DNA of 64,000 bases from NCBI GenBank assembly GCA_965233675.1, contig OZ247498.1, positions 1,426,001 through 1,490,000 on the forward strand, in the 5' to 3' direction. Each line of letters opens with the position of its first letter. Positions within the stretch are counted from its first letter, which is position 1. The translations under genes and the position numbers were made by a program. This DNA comes from SZUA-309 sp965233675 (lineage in GTDB: Bacteria > Pseudomonadota > Gammaproteobacteria > Pseudomonadales > Azotimanducaceae). This document shows, one piece after another, positions 1-8,962 of the stretch. Under the pieces are notes generated by a model. The model did no database searches and had not been told where the DNA came from. It saw only the letters and a list, made by a program, of their open reading frames with translations.

Positions 1-224
1 CAACGGCCCAGATAAACATTGGTACGCCACATGCCGCAGAACAGTCCGACGGCGATGATCCAGATGGAAAGCTGCTGCAGATAGGGGGCAATGACCGCAA
101 CCTGCGCGACCATCAGCAACGCCAGCGTATTGCGCGGAATCTGGTGCGCCACGCCGATGGCGGTCTGGCCGGTGGGGATAGTCGGTCGGCCCAGGGATGC
201 GGGTGCCGGTTCAGCGAAGGCCAT
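1..224 (-). CDS. Transglutaminase-like TgpA-type membrane protein, N-terminal fragment
   Basis: Only the first 74 or so codons are in the window; the gene runs off the left edge. The N-terminus reads MAFAEPAPASLGRP, then IPRNTLALLMVAQ and a hydrophobic helix (LSIWIIAVGLFCGMW). Proteins of the DUF3488/TgpA family begin this way, with several N-terminal membrane helices before a periplasmic transglutaminase-like domain. The ATG overlaps the end of the DUF58 gene by 14 bases, so the two are probably translationally coupled. The MoxR-DUF58-TgpA order is the usual genomic cassette of this family. The assignment rests on the short N-terminus plus context; the catalytic domain cannot be seen. Confidence 0.75.
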   Translation of the reverse strand, partial: MAFAEPAPASLGRPTIPTGQTAIGVAHQIPRNTLALLMVAQVAVIAPYLQQLSIWIIAVGLFCGMWRTNVYLGR

Positions 225-1221
225 GGAGTGCCAGTTCCTTTAATGCCTGTTCCAGATGAGCCTCACCTGTGGCAGGTGGAATTCTCGCGCTGCCGAGGTC
301 CATGCCGAACTCCCGCTCCTCACGGGTGGCCTTGAGCGCGAGGCCTGTCAGCCGACTGATCTTCTCCTCCAGATCCCCTTCCACACTTTCCAGAGACAGC
401 CAGAGTCGAGGCTCAACATAGCTCGCATACTCCTTCACCATCAGGTCGTCGGAACGGGCATAGGAACGCCAGATGATGTTGCGGATGGGATCGCCGGGAC
501 GATAGGCCTTGATGTCGTTGAAGTCGTCGCTGCCGAGCGGATCAATGAGCTGGCCCTCGTCCCGATGTCCCGTCACAGCGCGTGGGTAATCGCCGAAGAT
601 CGGCTTGGGATAAACAAGTGCGCGCACATCCAGATCGACCCATGTCCAGGCCCTCAGCAGACCGAGGGGGAAATAGGTTTCCACGAGCAACCGGCCGGGA
701 TCGAAGTAGCCTCTGGCAGGCGCCCGCACGTAGAGCTTCACCACATCGGATGCCTGATCTGAGATTTCCGCCCAGCGCATGATGCCTTCCGGCCAGCCGA
801 GCTGAATGCCCTCACGCACCCTGCCTTCCGGACGGGTGACCCGGATCGAAATCTCCACATCCTCGCCGACAAAGCCCGGCCGCGCGCCGGACAGCTCCAG
901 CGTCAGACCGGAAAGATTCCGGAACGTATAGAGAATCGTGACGAGAAACAGACTGCCGAGCAGAAAGGCAACGCCATAGACCAGGCTTGCCTGATAGTTG
1001 ATCGCACCAAGAATCAACAAGGCGATCAACGCGCCGAAAACAAATCCCGTTCTGGTCGGAAAGATGAAGACGTTCTTCTGGGAAAGCGTGATCCGGTCTT
1101 TCGGCGGTATGCGCCGGTCGAGCCAGCGGCTGAAGCGCTTGCCGATGAAGAGCTCTCTGCCGGGATTGTGATTGCCAGCATCGGTGGTCGCGGGATTGCC
1201 GGTCAGCGGGAGATCGGCCAT
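211..1221 (-). CDS. DUF58 domain protein
   Basis: A 336-residue protein with two adjacent membrane segments near residues 40-85 (NVFIFPTRTGFVFGALIALL and the next hydrophobic stretch). A soluble vWA-like DUF58 region follows, with the signature YRPGDPIRNIIWRSYARSDD and then LMVKEY. DUF58 proteins accompany MoxR ATPases and are thought to take part in envelope-related complex assembly or stress; no catalytic role is established. The ATG at 1221 (MADLPLTGN) was chosen because an upstream in-frame start at 1392 would lie inside moxR and adds sequence unlike the family. It sits 34 bases after the MoxR gene and overlaps the TgpA-like gene. Confidence 0.88.
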   Translation of the reverse strand: MADLPLTGNPATTDAGNHNPGRELFIGKRFSRWLDRRIPPKDRITLSQKNVFIFPTRTGFVFGALIALLILGAINYQASLVYGVAFLLGSLFLVTILYTFRNLSGLTLELSGARPGFVGEDVEISIRVTRPEGRVREGIQLGWPEGIMRWAEISDQASDVVKLYVRAPARGYFDPGRLLVETYFPLGLLRAWTWVDLDVRALVYPKPIFGDYPRAVTGHRDEGQLIDPLGSDDFNDIKAYRPGDPIRNIIWRSYARSDDLMVKEYASYVEPRLWLSLESVEGDLEEKISRLTGLALKATREEREFGMDLGSARIPPATGEAHLEQALKELALHGLR

Positions 1222-1255
1222 GTCTGTTTCGGTCAGCTGGTGTTCCCGGGAACGC

Positions 1256-2233
1256 TCAGCCGACGACGTCCACACTGGTGAGGAGTTTCTGGGCCAGGGC
1301 GCCGCCACCATGCCCGGTATAATCGGCAGCCTCACGCAGCCGGTGCTCCACCACCCCGGGCAGCACGGCCTGCACGTCTTCCGGAACCACATGGGTCCGA
1401 TCCTGCAGCAGCGCCCAGGCTTTGGCGCTCTGCAGCAGTGCCAGGCTGCCGCGGGGCGAGAGCCCGAACGCGAAATCAGATCCGCGGCGGGAGTAGCCGA
1501 CCAGGCGCTGAATGTATTCGATGAGCGGATCGCTCACCTTGATCTCGTCCACCTGCGCCTGCAGTTCAGCGAGGGTCTCCAGATCAATGACCGGTTCGAT
1601 CATCGCCAGGTTCTGTCGGCGGTCGCCCCCTTTCAGCAGTTCCCGTTCCGCATCCGGATCCGGATAACCGAGTTCGATACGCATGAGAAAACGGTCGAGC
1701 TGGGATTCGGGCAATGGAAAGGTCCCGGCCTGAGTGGACGGGTTCTGAGTCGCAATGACGAAAAACGGCTCCGGTAACGGCCGCGTCTCACCTTCTACGG
1801 TGACCTGACGCTCTTCCATGGCCTCTAGGAGCGCGCTCTGGCTTTTCGGTGTCGCCCGGTTGATTTCGTCGGCCAGCACCACCTGGGCGAACAGCGGCCC
1901 TTCGATGAATCTGAATTCAGCGTTGTCACGATCGAAGATCGAGGTGCCGATGACGTCGGCAGGCAGTACGTCGGAGGTGAACTGGATCCGGTTGTAGGAC
2001 AGACCAAGCACCTTGGCCAGCGCATGGGACAGCAGGGTTTTGCCCATCCCGGGCAGGTCTTCGATCAGCAGATGCCCGCGGGCAAGCAGACAGGCAAGTG
2101 CCAGCCGGACCTGCTGGTCCTTGCCAAGAAGCACGTCATTCAGAGCGCTCACGAGAGCACTCAGGGTGGCTTTGGTGTCAAGCGTGGTTGTGTAGCTCGA
2201 TGACCGTCTGATCGGCGTTGTGGTCGGCGTCAC
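1256..2233 (-). CDS. MoxR-family AAA+ ATPase
   Basis: A 325-residue MoxR ATPase. It has Walker A (LIEDLPGMGKT, about residues 56-66), the Walker B/ring signature VVLADEINRATPKSQ near residue 125 followed by ALLEAMEERQVTVEG, and sensor 1 in FFVIATQNPSTQ. MoxR proteins act as chaperone-like ATPases with vWA-domain partners, here presumably the DUF58 protein downstream. The ATG at 2233 overlaps the end of purF by 56 bases. The first 25 or so residues are rich in Thr and Ser and poorly conserved, so a later start is possible. It is first in a three-gene cassette with DUF58 and the TgpA-like gene. Confidence 0.9.
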   Translation of the reverse strand: MTPTTTPIRRSSSYTTTLDTKATLSALVSALNDVLLGKDQQVRLALACLLARGHLLIEDLPGMGKTLLSHALAKVLGLSYNRIQFTSDVLPADVIGTSIFDRDNAEFRFIEGPLFAQVVLADEINRATPKSQSALLEAMEERQVTVEGETRPLPEPFFVIATQNPSTQAGTFPLPESQLDRFLMRIELGYPDPDAERELLKGGDRRQNLAMIEPVIDLETLAELQAQVDEIKVSDPLIEYIQRLVGYSRRGSDFAFGLSPRGSLALLQSAKAWALLQDRTHVVPEDVQAVLPGVVEHRLREAADYTGHGGGALAQKLLTSVDVVG

Positions 2234-3704
2234 GTCGTTGTTTCATTTTGTCGCTGCGATGCAACGATAGACGGTCCAAATAGGCTTCGTCTATGTCTCC
2301 CGTCACGTATTGGCCGTCGAAAACGGAGCATTCGAATCGCTCGATTGCCGGATTACCTTCCCGGGCGCTGACCACCAGATCCTTGATCTGCTGATAGATG
2401 AGCATGTCTGCGCCGATATCCGCCCCCACCTGCTCTTCGGTGCGGTTGAAGGCAACGAACTCGTTCGGTGTCGGCATGTCGATACCGTAGACGTTGGGGT
2501 ACCGGATCGCCGGCGCGGCACTGGCGACATAGACCTTCCGGGCACCCGCTTCCCTGGCCAGCTGGATGATCTGACTGATCGTAGTGCCCCGGACGATGGA
2601 GTCATCCACGAGGAGGACGTTCTTGCCCTTGAATTCCAGTTCCACGGCATTCAGCTTCGCCCGCACGGACTTCTTCCGTTCGCTCTGCCCCGGCATGATG
2701 AACGTCCGGCCGATGTAGCGGTTCTTGATAAACCCTTCGCGGTATTTCACGTTGAGTTCGTGCGCGAGCGGCAGTGCGGCCGTACGGCCGGTATCCGGGA
2801 TCGGGATCACCACATCGATATCATGGTCCCGGCCTGGAAACCGCTCCATGATCCGCTCGGCCAGATGGTCACCCATCCTGAGCCGCGACTTGTAGACCGA
2901 GACCTTGTCCATGACCGAATCCGGCCGGGCCAGATACACATACTCGAATACACAGGGGGCGAGCATGGTTTCTTCCGCGCACACCCTGGTGTGCAGTTCA
3001 CCCTGATTGGAGATGAACACGGCCTCGCCGGGCGCCACATCGCGAATCAGATCGAAGCCGAGAATGTCGAGGGCGACAGATTCGGAGGCGACCATGTACT
3101 CCACGCCACGCTCGCTCTCGCGCTTGCCGAACACCAGAGGACGGATCCCGAAGCGATCCCGGAATGCGACCACCCCGCAGCCGATGATCATGGCGACCGC
3201 TGCGTAGGCACCCCGGCAACGGCGATGCACCCCTTCCACCGCGGCGAAGACATGGTCCGGTTCAGGCGTATGCGCCCGCTGGATCTGCAGTTCGTGGGCG
3301 AAAACATTCAGCAGCACTTCGGAATCGCTGTCCGTGTTGACATGCCGCATGTCTTCGCGGAACAGATCCGCCTGCAGGGTCTCGGTGTTGGTGAGGTTGC
3401 CGTTGTGGGCCAGCACGATCCCATAGGGAGAATTCACATACATCGGCTGTGCCTGCGCCGAACTGCTGGAACCGGCCGTGGGATAGCGCACATGGCCGAT
3501 CCCCTGAGTACCCATCAGCCGCTGCATATGCTGCTGCTGAAAGACATCCCGTACCAGACCATTGCCTTTGCGCAGATGGAGCTTGGCGCCGTCGCTGGTG
3601 ACGATCCCCGCTGCATCCTGGCCTCTATGCTGGAGAACGGTCAGCGCATCATAGAGCTGCTGGTTGACGTTCTGCTGTCCGACGATTCCGACGATGCCAC
3701 ACAT
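2178..3704 (-). CDS. purF: Amidophosphoribosyltransferase
   Basis: A 508-residue enzyme catalysing the first committed step of purine synthesis: PRPP plus glutamine gives phosphoribosylamine. It begins MCGIVGIVG, so after Met removal the N-terminal Cys is the glutaminase nucleophile. The glutaminase domain shows LQHRGQDAAGI, GIGHVRYPTAG and HNGNLTN. The phosphoribosyltransferase domain has the PRPP loop VLLVDDSIVRGTT. Length agrees with the E. coli enzyme (505). It is the last gene of the folC-dedD-cvpA-purF block, 37 bases after cvpA, the same order as in Pseudomonas and E. coli. Confidence 0.98.
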   Translation of the reverse strand: MCGIVGIVGQQNVNQQLYDALTVLQHRGQDAAGIVTSDGAKLHLRKGNGLVRDVFQQQHMQRLMGTQGIGHVRYPTAGSSSSAQAQPMYVNSPYGIVLAHNGNLTNTETLQADLFREDMRHVNTDSDSEVLLNVFAHELQIQRAHTPEPDHVFAAVEGVHRRCRGAYAAVAMIIGCGVVAFRDRFGIRPLVFGKRESERGVEYMVASESVALDILGFDLIRDVAPGEAVFISNQGELHTRVCAEETMLAPCVFEYVYLARPDSVMDKVSVYKSRLRMGDHLAERIMERFPGRDHDIDVVIPIPDTGRTAALPLAHELNVKYREGFIKNRYIGRTFIMPGQSERKKSVRAKLNAVELEFKGKNVLLVDDSIVRGTTISQIIQLAREAGARKVYVASAAPAIRYPNVYGIDMPTPNEFVAFNRTEEQVGADIGADMLIYQQIKDLVVSAREGNPAIERFECSVFDGQYVTGDIDEAYLDRLSLHRSDKMKQRRDADHNADQTVIELHNHA

Positions 3705-3741
3705 GCCGTTGTCCTACCTGTACACGTCCCGGCCGTTCCGG

Positions 3742-4251
3742 CTAGACGTCTTCGCTGACTTCCGTGGTCACATCCACGACCACATCCCGCGCCTTACCCA
3801 TCAACTCCAGTACGTCCTGTTCGAACGCCAGAAGCTCCGGAATGATCTCTGAGTTCTGCCACCAGTCCGCTTCGATCTCAAACGACTTCAACGCGATCAA
3901 CGCGACGATGCAGATCAGCACGCCCCGGGCGCTGCCGAACAGAAAGCCGAGAAAGCGGTCCGTACCGGTCAGCCCGGTGGAACTGATCAGCTGCTTCACA
4001 AGCACCTGCACGATACCGCCAACGATCAGAGTAGCAAGGAAAATAATGAAGAATCCGACCACCATCCGTATGGATTCATCGGCGATCTGGCCACTGAGGG
4101 CATTCCCCATGGCAGACGAAAAATACAGCGCCAGCATCACCGCCGCGAACCACACCACGAGCGATATCAGTTCCTTGAACAGGCCTCGAGCCAGCCCGAT
4201 CACCGAAGACAGTAGAATCATGATGAGGATGACGATGTCTGCGCTGGCCAT
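3742..4251 (-). CDS. cvpA: CvpA family membrane protein
   Basis: A 169-residue inner-membrane protein of the CvpA family, required for colicin V production in E. coli and linked to envelope homeostasis. Four hydrophobic segments are visible, including IVILIMILLSSVIGLARGLF at the N-terminus and a family-typical GARGVLICIVALIAL-like segment (here GSARGVLICIVALIAL). The ATG at 4251 gives the usual N-terminus (MASADIVILI); an in-frame start at 4359 would reach back into the dedD-like gene. It lies between the SPOR protein and purF, its standard place. Molecular function remains uncertain. Confidence 0.93.
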   Translation of the reverse strand: MASADIVILIMILLSSVIGLARGLFKELISLVVWFAAVMLALYFSSAMGNALSGQIADESIRMVVGFFIIFLATLIVGGIVQVLVKQLISSTGLTGTDRFLGFLFGSARGVLICIVALIALKSFEIEADWWQNSEIIPELLAFEQDVLELMGKARDVVVDVTTEVSEDV

Positions 4252-4270
4252 GGTGTTTCCCGGCTGACCT

Positions 4271-4873
4271 TCAGTTGGAAAAGGCAACGACGCGAACGTC
4301 GTCGAGTCCGAGGGAGACGGCCAGTTCCTCCCGCAGTCCATCGGCCTCAGCACGATCAAGCAGCGGACCCACGGCGACCCTGCGCAGGGTTTCTTCTCCC
4401 TGCCGGACGGTTGAGATGAACGCTGCCTGCTCGTCGGAGCGCAATCGGTCTCTCAGCTTCAAGGCGTTTTCCTCCTCGCCGAAACTTGCCACCTGCACGG
4501 CCCAGACCCGGGTGGAGGGATCCGGCTCGCTGAGTACGGGCTCGCCCATGCGCGTTCCTTCCGCCTCGACCTGAAATCCTTCGGCGTCCACCGTCGCCCG
4601 CAGCGCATCGGCTCTGTCGACGAGATCGCTGGCAGGTGCTCTATCCGCCCGGTCGGGCACATCGGGGACTTCCCTGGGTACGTTCAAGGCCTGTATTTCA
4701 AGCGGCGCAAGCCCTGCGCCATCAAACAGCATGGGGAACAGAATCACGGCAATCGCGAGCAGAAACAGACTGCCGGTGACTCGATAACGGGTCTGCTCAT
4801 CCCCCGGTGCCGCATCGGCCGCACTGTTGCGGGACGCGTTACGTCGGGTGCGATTGCCTGAACTGCCAGCCAC
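4271..4873 (-). CDS. dedD: SPOR-domain (DedD-like) cell division protein
   Basis: A bitopic membrane protein: a short cytoplasmic N-terminus, one membrane helix (GSLFLLAIAVILFPMLF), a linker, and a C-terminal SPOR domain (VWAVQVASFGEEENALKLRD ... RVAVGPLLDRAEAD). SPOR domains bind denuded septal peptidoglycan, and DedD acts in division. The start is unclear: ATG at 4960 would overlap folC by 83 bases. GTG codons lie at 4885 (overlapping the folC stop) and 4873; the latter has GAGGTGG about 8 bases upstream and is used here. It sits between folC and cvpA, the conserved place for dedD. Confidence 0.87.
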   Translation of the reverse strand: MAGSSGNRTRRNASRNSAADAAPGDEQTRYRVTGSLFLLAIAVILFPMLFDGAGLAPLEIQALNVPREVPDVPDRADRAPASDLVDRADALRATVDAEGFQVEAEGTRMGEPVLSEPDPSTRVWAVQVASFGEEENALKLRDRLRSDEQAAFISTVRQGEETLRRVAVGPLLDRAEADGLREELAVSLGLDDVRVVAFSN

Positions 4874-4877
4874 GCCG

Positions 4878-6233
4878 TCAGCCACCTCTGTTATTGGCTG
4901 GATAGCCGCTATTGTCGGCCGGACTACCAACCGGACTGATTGATGGCTGGCGGGGGTCAATCAACAACTCTCTGGCCTGCTCCACCGCAGAGAATGATCC
5001 AAAGACGAGAATACCATTCCCGGGCGCCGTTAACGACAATGCCCGGGCCAGCGCCTGGTCCATCGTTTCGCAGGCGCTGGCCTCGGTCATCTCCCCGACC
5101 TCCACCGCCAGCGCTTCCGACGTCTGCCCGCGCCAGCCGAAACTGGGTACGAGCAGCCAGTGGCTGACCAGCCCATCCAGCGCCTGGGTGACGCCCTGCA
5201 CATCCTTATCCTGCAGAGCGCCGTATACGGCCACATAGCGGCGTTCCGGCCACCGGGTGCGGAGTTCGGCGGCGAGGAATCCGGCGGCTGCCGGATTGTG
5301 CGCCACGTCCAGCATGACGGGTACGCTCTCCAGCGTGAATGCCTCCATCCGCCCTTTCAGACGTGCACCTCGCCCTGTGTTGGTCTGCACCTCTGTCAGG
5401 GCGCCAGCCAGAACGGCGGGATCCGCAGATCGGTTCAGGTGCGCCAGGGCCAGGCGGGCGCCGGTGAGCGCCAGGGCGCAGTTGACCGGCGCAAGTGCGC
5501 CCACCGGCAGGTTTTCCAGATTGAAGTGCGCATCGGCATCGATGTAATCCCAGTGCGCGCCCTTTCGCGCCACATCGAATTCCACCCCGAGCCGATGGGA
5601 AATGCACTGCTGCTCCGCTGCTGCCTGGTGCACCGATTCCGTGACAGCGCCGAGTACGACCGGCCGCTTGTGACGGAATATGCCCGCTTTTTCGCGACCG
5701 ATGCCCTCGAGATCGCTGCCGAGATAATCCTCATGATCGAGGCCGATACTGGTGACGATGGCCACGTCCGCGTCCACCAGATTGAAGGCATCGAGGCGTC
5801 CGCCGAGTCCGACCTCCAGCAGCGCCACCTCCACGTTCGCCTGACAGAACAGATAGAGCGCGGCCAGCGCCGAGTATTCGAAGTAAGTGAGCGGCGTGTC
5901 GCTTCGCTCGGCGTCCACGGCCCTGAAGGCAGCACAGATCTCTTCGTCCGTGGCTTCCCGCCCCGTGATCCGGATCCGTTCATTGAAGCGATTGAGATGT
6001 GGTGAGTAGGTTGCGCCGGTACGCAGTCCGGCGGCCTGGAGCACCGCCTCGAGGACGGCGGTGGTGGAGCCTTTGCCATTGGTACCGGCGATGGTCACCA
6101 CGCAGGGTGCGGGTCGGCTCACGCCGAGTGCCGTCGCCACCGCAGCCACCCGGTCCAGACCGAGCGCCACGTCTTTCGGATGCACGCTCGAAATGAATTC
6201 GAGCCACTGATCGAGGGTTGCCGGCTCAGCCAT
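4878..6233 (-). CDS. folC: Bifunctional folylpolyglutamate/dihydrofolate synthase
   Basis: A 451-residue Mur-ligase-like enzyme that adds glutamate to folates and makes dihydrofolate from dihydropteroate. The ATP loop TIAGTNGKGSTT lies near residues 46-57. Family motifs YSPHLNRFNERIRI, LLEVGLGGRLDAFN, SIGLDHEDYLG and DVAHNP follow. The ATG at 6233 overlaps the trpA stop by eight bases (ATGGCTGA), indicating coupled translation; a longer in-frame start at 6281 lies inside trpA. In many gammaproteobacteria accD precedes folC at this spot, but here trpA abuts folC directly. Confidence 0.97.
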   Translation of the reverse strand: MAEPATLDQWLEFISSVHPKDVALGLDRVAAVATALGVSRPAPCVVTIAGTNGKGSTTAVLEAVLQAAGLRTGATYSPHLNRFNERIRITGREATDEEICAAFRAVDAERSDTPLTYFEYSALAALYLFCQANVEVALLEVGLGGRLDAFNLVDADVAIVTSIGLDHEDYLGSDLEGIGREKAGIFRHKRPVVLGAVTESVHQAAAEQQCISHRLGVEFDVARKGAHWDYIDADAHFNLENLPVGALAPVNCALALTGARLALAHLNRSADPAVLAGALTEVQTNTGRGARLKGRMEAFTLESVPVMLDVAHNPAAAGFLAAELRTRWPERRYVAVYGALQDKDVQGVTQALDGLVSHWLLVPSFGWRGQTSEALAVEVGEMTEASACETMDQALARALSLTAPGNGILVFGSFSAVEQARELLIDPRQPSISPVGSPADNSGYPANNRGG

Positions 6234-7026
6234 CCAGCGCGTGACGGAGTGCCGCCACCTGATCGCGAAGGGCCGTTTCACGGGCTTCCGGGTCCGTATG
6301 TTCAGCCATGGTATTCACCAGGGCGCTGCCGACGACCGTACCGTCCGCATAGGCGCCCACCGCCCGGGCTGTCGGGCCGTCCTTGATGCCGAAGCCTACC
6401 TGCACGGGCAGATCGGTCACTGCGCGAATGGCGGACACCCGCTCTGCGACGGCGGCAACATCCAGATGGTTCGCCCCGGTGATGCCCTTCAGAGAGACGT
6501 AGTAGAGAAAACCGGAACCGGCGGCGACGATCTTCTGCAGGCGTTCGGCCGTTGTGGTGGGCGCGATCAGAAAGATGAGATCGATGCCCCGTTCCCGAAG
6601 CAGCGGCCGTAACACGTCCGCCTCTTCCGGCGGCAGATTGACCATGATCAGGCCGTCCACACCGGCCTGGGCCGCCGCATCGGCAAAGGCAGATTCCCCC
6701 ATGGCCAGAACTGAATTCAGATAGCCCATGAGGACGATGGGCGTGTTCTGATCCCGGGTCCGGAATTCACGCACCATGTCCAGGCAGATCGCCAGGGTGG
6801 TGCCGTTTTTCAGCCCCCGCTCGGAGGATGCCTGGATCGCCGGACCTTCCGCTTCCGGGTCGGAAAACGGGATACCGAGTTCGAGAATGTCTGCACCACC
6901 GGCGACCAGCGCATGCAGCGCGGGAACCGTCGCGCCGTGGGTCGGGTCACCAGCCGTGATGAAGGTGGTCAGCGCGGTCCGGCCATCCGACTTGAGCGCT
7001 TCGAAACAGCCACCGAGCCGGCTCAT
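6226..7026 (-). CDS. trpA: Tryptophan synthase alpha chain
   Basis: A 266-residue TIM barrel that cleaves indole-3-glycerol phosphate to indole and G3P, passing indole to TrpB. Family blocks are clear: LTTFITAGDP, ADILELGIPFSDP, GVDGLIMVNLPPEE, FLIAPTTTAERL, YYVSLKGITGA and VQVGFGIKDG. The catalytic base Glu49 is present (LEL at 48-50). Position 60, catalytic Asp in the well-studied enzyme (ADGP), is Glu here (AEGP), read directly as GAA on the coding strand. The gene starts inside the trpB stop (ATGA) and its stop overlaps folC, so trpF-trpB-trpA-folC is probably one transcript. Confidence 0.97.
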   Translation of the reverse strand: MSRLGGCFEALKSDGRTALTTFITAGDPTHGATVPALHALVAGGADILELGIPFSDPEAEGPAIQASSERGLKNGTTLAICLDMVREFRTRDQNTPIVLMGYLNSVLAMGESAFADAAAQAGVDGLIMVNLPPEEADVLRPLLRERGIDLIFLIAPTTTAERLQKIVAAGSGFLYYVSLKGITGANHLDVAAVAERVSAIRAVTDLPVQVGFGIKDGPTARAVGAYADGTVVGSALVNTMAEHTDPEARETALRDQVAALRHALDG

Positions 7027-8228
7027 ATTTTGATCCCATCAATTTCGGCAACCGTCAGGATGTCCTTGTCGCCCCGTCCGGAAAGGTTGACGACGACCGT
7101 CTGCTCGGGGCCGAGTTCAGCCGCATTTCTGACCACCCAGGCCAGGGCATGGCTGGACTCCAGCGCCGGCATGATGCCTTCCGTGCTGTTCAGAAGCCTG
7201 AATGCGGTCATGGCCTCCTCGTCCGTGACTGCGTCGTACTCCGCCCGATTGATGTCTTTGAGGAAGGAATGCTCAGGCCCTACCCCCGGGTAGTCGAGAC
7301 CGGCAGAAATGGAATGGGTCTCGATGATCTGACCATCCTCATCCTGCATCAGATAAGTCCGGTTGCCGTGCAGCACACCGACCTTTCCGGCCGTCAGAGG
7401 GGCGGCATGGCGACCGGTTTCAATGCCGTCACCGGCCGCCTCCACGCCCACCAGACGCACCTGGGTGTCATCGATGAACGGATGGAACAGGCCGATGGCA
7501 TTGGAACCGCCGCCAACACAGGCGACCAGAACATCCGGGAGCCGGCCGATCCGTTCCAGACACTGACTGCGGGTCTCCTTGCCGATCACCGACTGAAAAT
7601 CCCGGACCAGACGGGGATAGGGATCGGGACCGGCAACGGTCCCGATGATGTAGTGGGTGTTGTCCACGTTGGTCACCCAATCCCGCATCGCTTCGTTCAT
7701 GGCGTCTTTCAGCGTCTTCGAGCCGGAATGCACCGGAATCACTTCGGCACCCAGAAGCTTCATCCGATAGACGTTGAGGCTCTGCCGTTTGACGTCCTCC
7801 GCCCCCATGTAAACCTGACACTCGAGACCGAGCCGGGCGGCGACTGTTGCCGTGGCCACTCCGTGCTGACCTGCACCGGTTTCCGCGATCACCCTGGGTT
7901 TCCCCATCCGTTTGGCCAGCAGCGCCTGTCCGATGGTGTTGTTCACCTTGTGCGCACCGGTATGGTTCAGATCTTCCCGCTTCAGGAAGATCTCCGCGCC
8001 CCCGAGTTCGGCCGTCAGTCGCTCGGCGTGGTACAGCGGAGTCGGTCGGCCCACGTAGTTATGCAGGTCCTCCCTCAGCTCTTCAATGAAGGCCGGATCA
8101 CTGACCATCGAGTCATAAAGCTCGGTCAGCTCTTCCAGCGCGTGCATGAGCGTTTCGGCGACAAACCGGCCGCCGTGCTCGCCGAAATGCCCGTCCGAAG
8201 GCTGATCGTATCTGTTCGCTCCGTCCAC
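7023..8228 (-). CDS. trpB: Tryptophan synthase beta chain
   Basis: A 401-residue PLP enzyme condensing indole with serine. The PLP lysine lies in HTGAHKVNN (Lys94), the phosphate-binding loop in CVGGGSNAIG, and the N-terminus has GHFGEHGGRFVAETL as in other TrpB1 proteins. GRPTPLY and the C-terminal NLSGRGDKD are also conserved. Length matches the family (about 397-405). It follows trpF by 30 bases and overlaps trpA by four. This is the trpFBA layout seen in many gammaproteobacteria, unlike Pseudomonas, where trpBA is separate. Confidence 0.98.
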   Translation of the reverse strand: MDGANRYDQPSDGHFGEHGGRFVAETLMHALEELTELYDSMVSDPAFIEELREDLHNYVGRPTPLYHAERLTAELGGAEIFLKREDLNHTGAHKVNNTIGQALLAKRMGKPRVIAETGAGQHGVATATVAARLGLECQVYMGAEDVKRQSLNVYRMKLLGAEVIPVHSGSKTLKDAMNEAMRDWVTNVDNTHYIIGTVAGPDPYPRLVRDFQSVIGKETRSQCLERIGRLPDVLVACVGGGSNAIGLFHPFIDDTQVRLVGVEAAGDGIETGRHAAPLTAGKVGVLHGNRTYLMQDEDGQIIETHSISAGLDYPGVGPEHSFLKDINRAEYDAVTDEEAMTAFRLLNSTEGIMPALESSHALAWVVRNAAELGPEQTVVVNLSGRGDKDILTVAEIDGIKI

Positions 8229-8258
8229 GTTCGTTTCCTCTGATTCCCTGCTGTCCCG

Positions 8259-8933
8259 CTATCCCGGTGAAGGCGTGTCGCTGGGCAGCGTTGCATCTTC
8301 CGCCCGCACCGCGGACACGAAGGCCCTCACCCTGGCCGCGTCTTTTTCGCCTTTCGTCGCGCCTTCCACCCCACCGGCCACATCCACCGCGTCGGGCCGC
8401 AGACGGCGCACGGCTTCAGCCACATTGGCTTCCGTCAACCCACCTGCCAGGCCCAGCCGAAGGCCCTGTTCGCCATGGTCCGGCCAGTTCTCCCAGTCGA
8501 ACCGCCGGCCGGTTCCTCCCGGCACGCCGGATACATAGGCATCAAGCAGGTGCCAGGCGGCATCCGGATAGGTCCGTTGCAGTTCGGCGGCCTGCACGGC
8601 GGCACGAACCCGATGTACCTTCATGAACGGAAGGCCGAAGCTGGCGCAGAAGTCGTTCGGCTCGCTGCCGTGAAACTGCAGCATATCCAACCGGACCTCG
8701 CCCAGAACACGACGCACGTCTTCCGCGGCATGATCCAGAAACAGACCGACAACGCAGAGCTTGTCAGCCACAGCGTCAGCAAGCTGTGAAGCGTCGGCAG
8801 GTGTCACACAACGGGGGCTCCGGGGTGAGAAGTTCAGCCCCATGGCGTCCACTCCGGCGTCCAGCAGCACCTGCGCGTCCACCTTGCGGGTGATGCCGCA
8901 GATTTTGATCCTGGTGCGGGTTCGCTCGGTCAC
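8259..8933 (-). CDS. trpF: Phosphoribosylanthranilate isomerase
   Basis: A 224-residue TIM-barrel enzyme of tryptophan synthesis (PRA to CdRP). The start is GTG. The active-site Cys lies in IKICGIT near the N-terminus and the catalytic Asp in the C-terminal VDVAGGVE. GLNFSPRSPRCV and LGLAGGLTEANV match the family. It is first in the trpFBA-folC group, 94 bases after truA, with its own plausible promoter just upstream, so it may start a transcript separate from the asd-fimV-truA genes. Confidence 0.96.
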   Translation of the reverse strand: MTERTRTRIKICGITRKVDAQVLLDAGVDAMGLNFSPRSPRCVTPADASQLADAVADKLCVVGLFLDHAAEDVRRVLGEVRLDMLQFHGSEPNDFCASFGLPFMKVHRVRAAVQAAELQRTYPDAAWHLLDAYVSGVPGGTGRRFDWENWPDHGEQGLRLGLAGGLTEANVAEAVRRLRPDAVDVAGGVEGATKGEKDAARVRAFVSAVRAEDATLPSDTPSPG

Positions 8934-8962
8934 GATCAGGTGCTGGTGCGGGAAAGCGGCGT

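Noticed and set aside
2310..3758. 482-residue open frame opposite purF
   Set aside because: purF is unmistakable on the minus strand; the antisense frame has no recognisable motif and comes from GC-rich codon bias.
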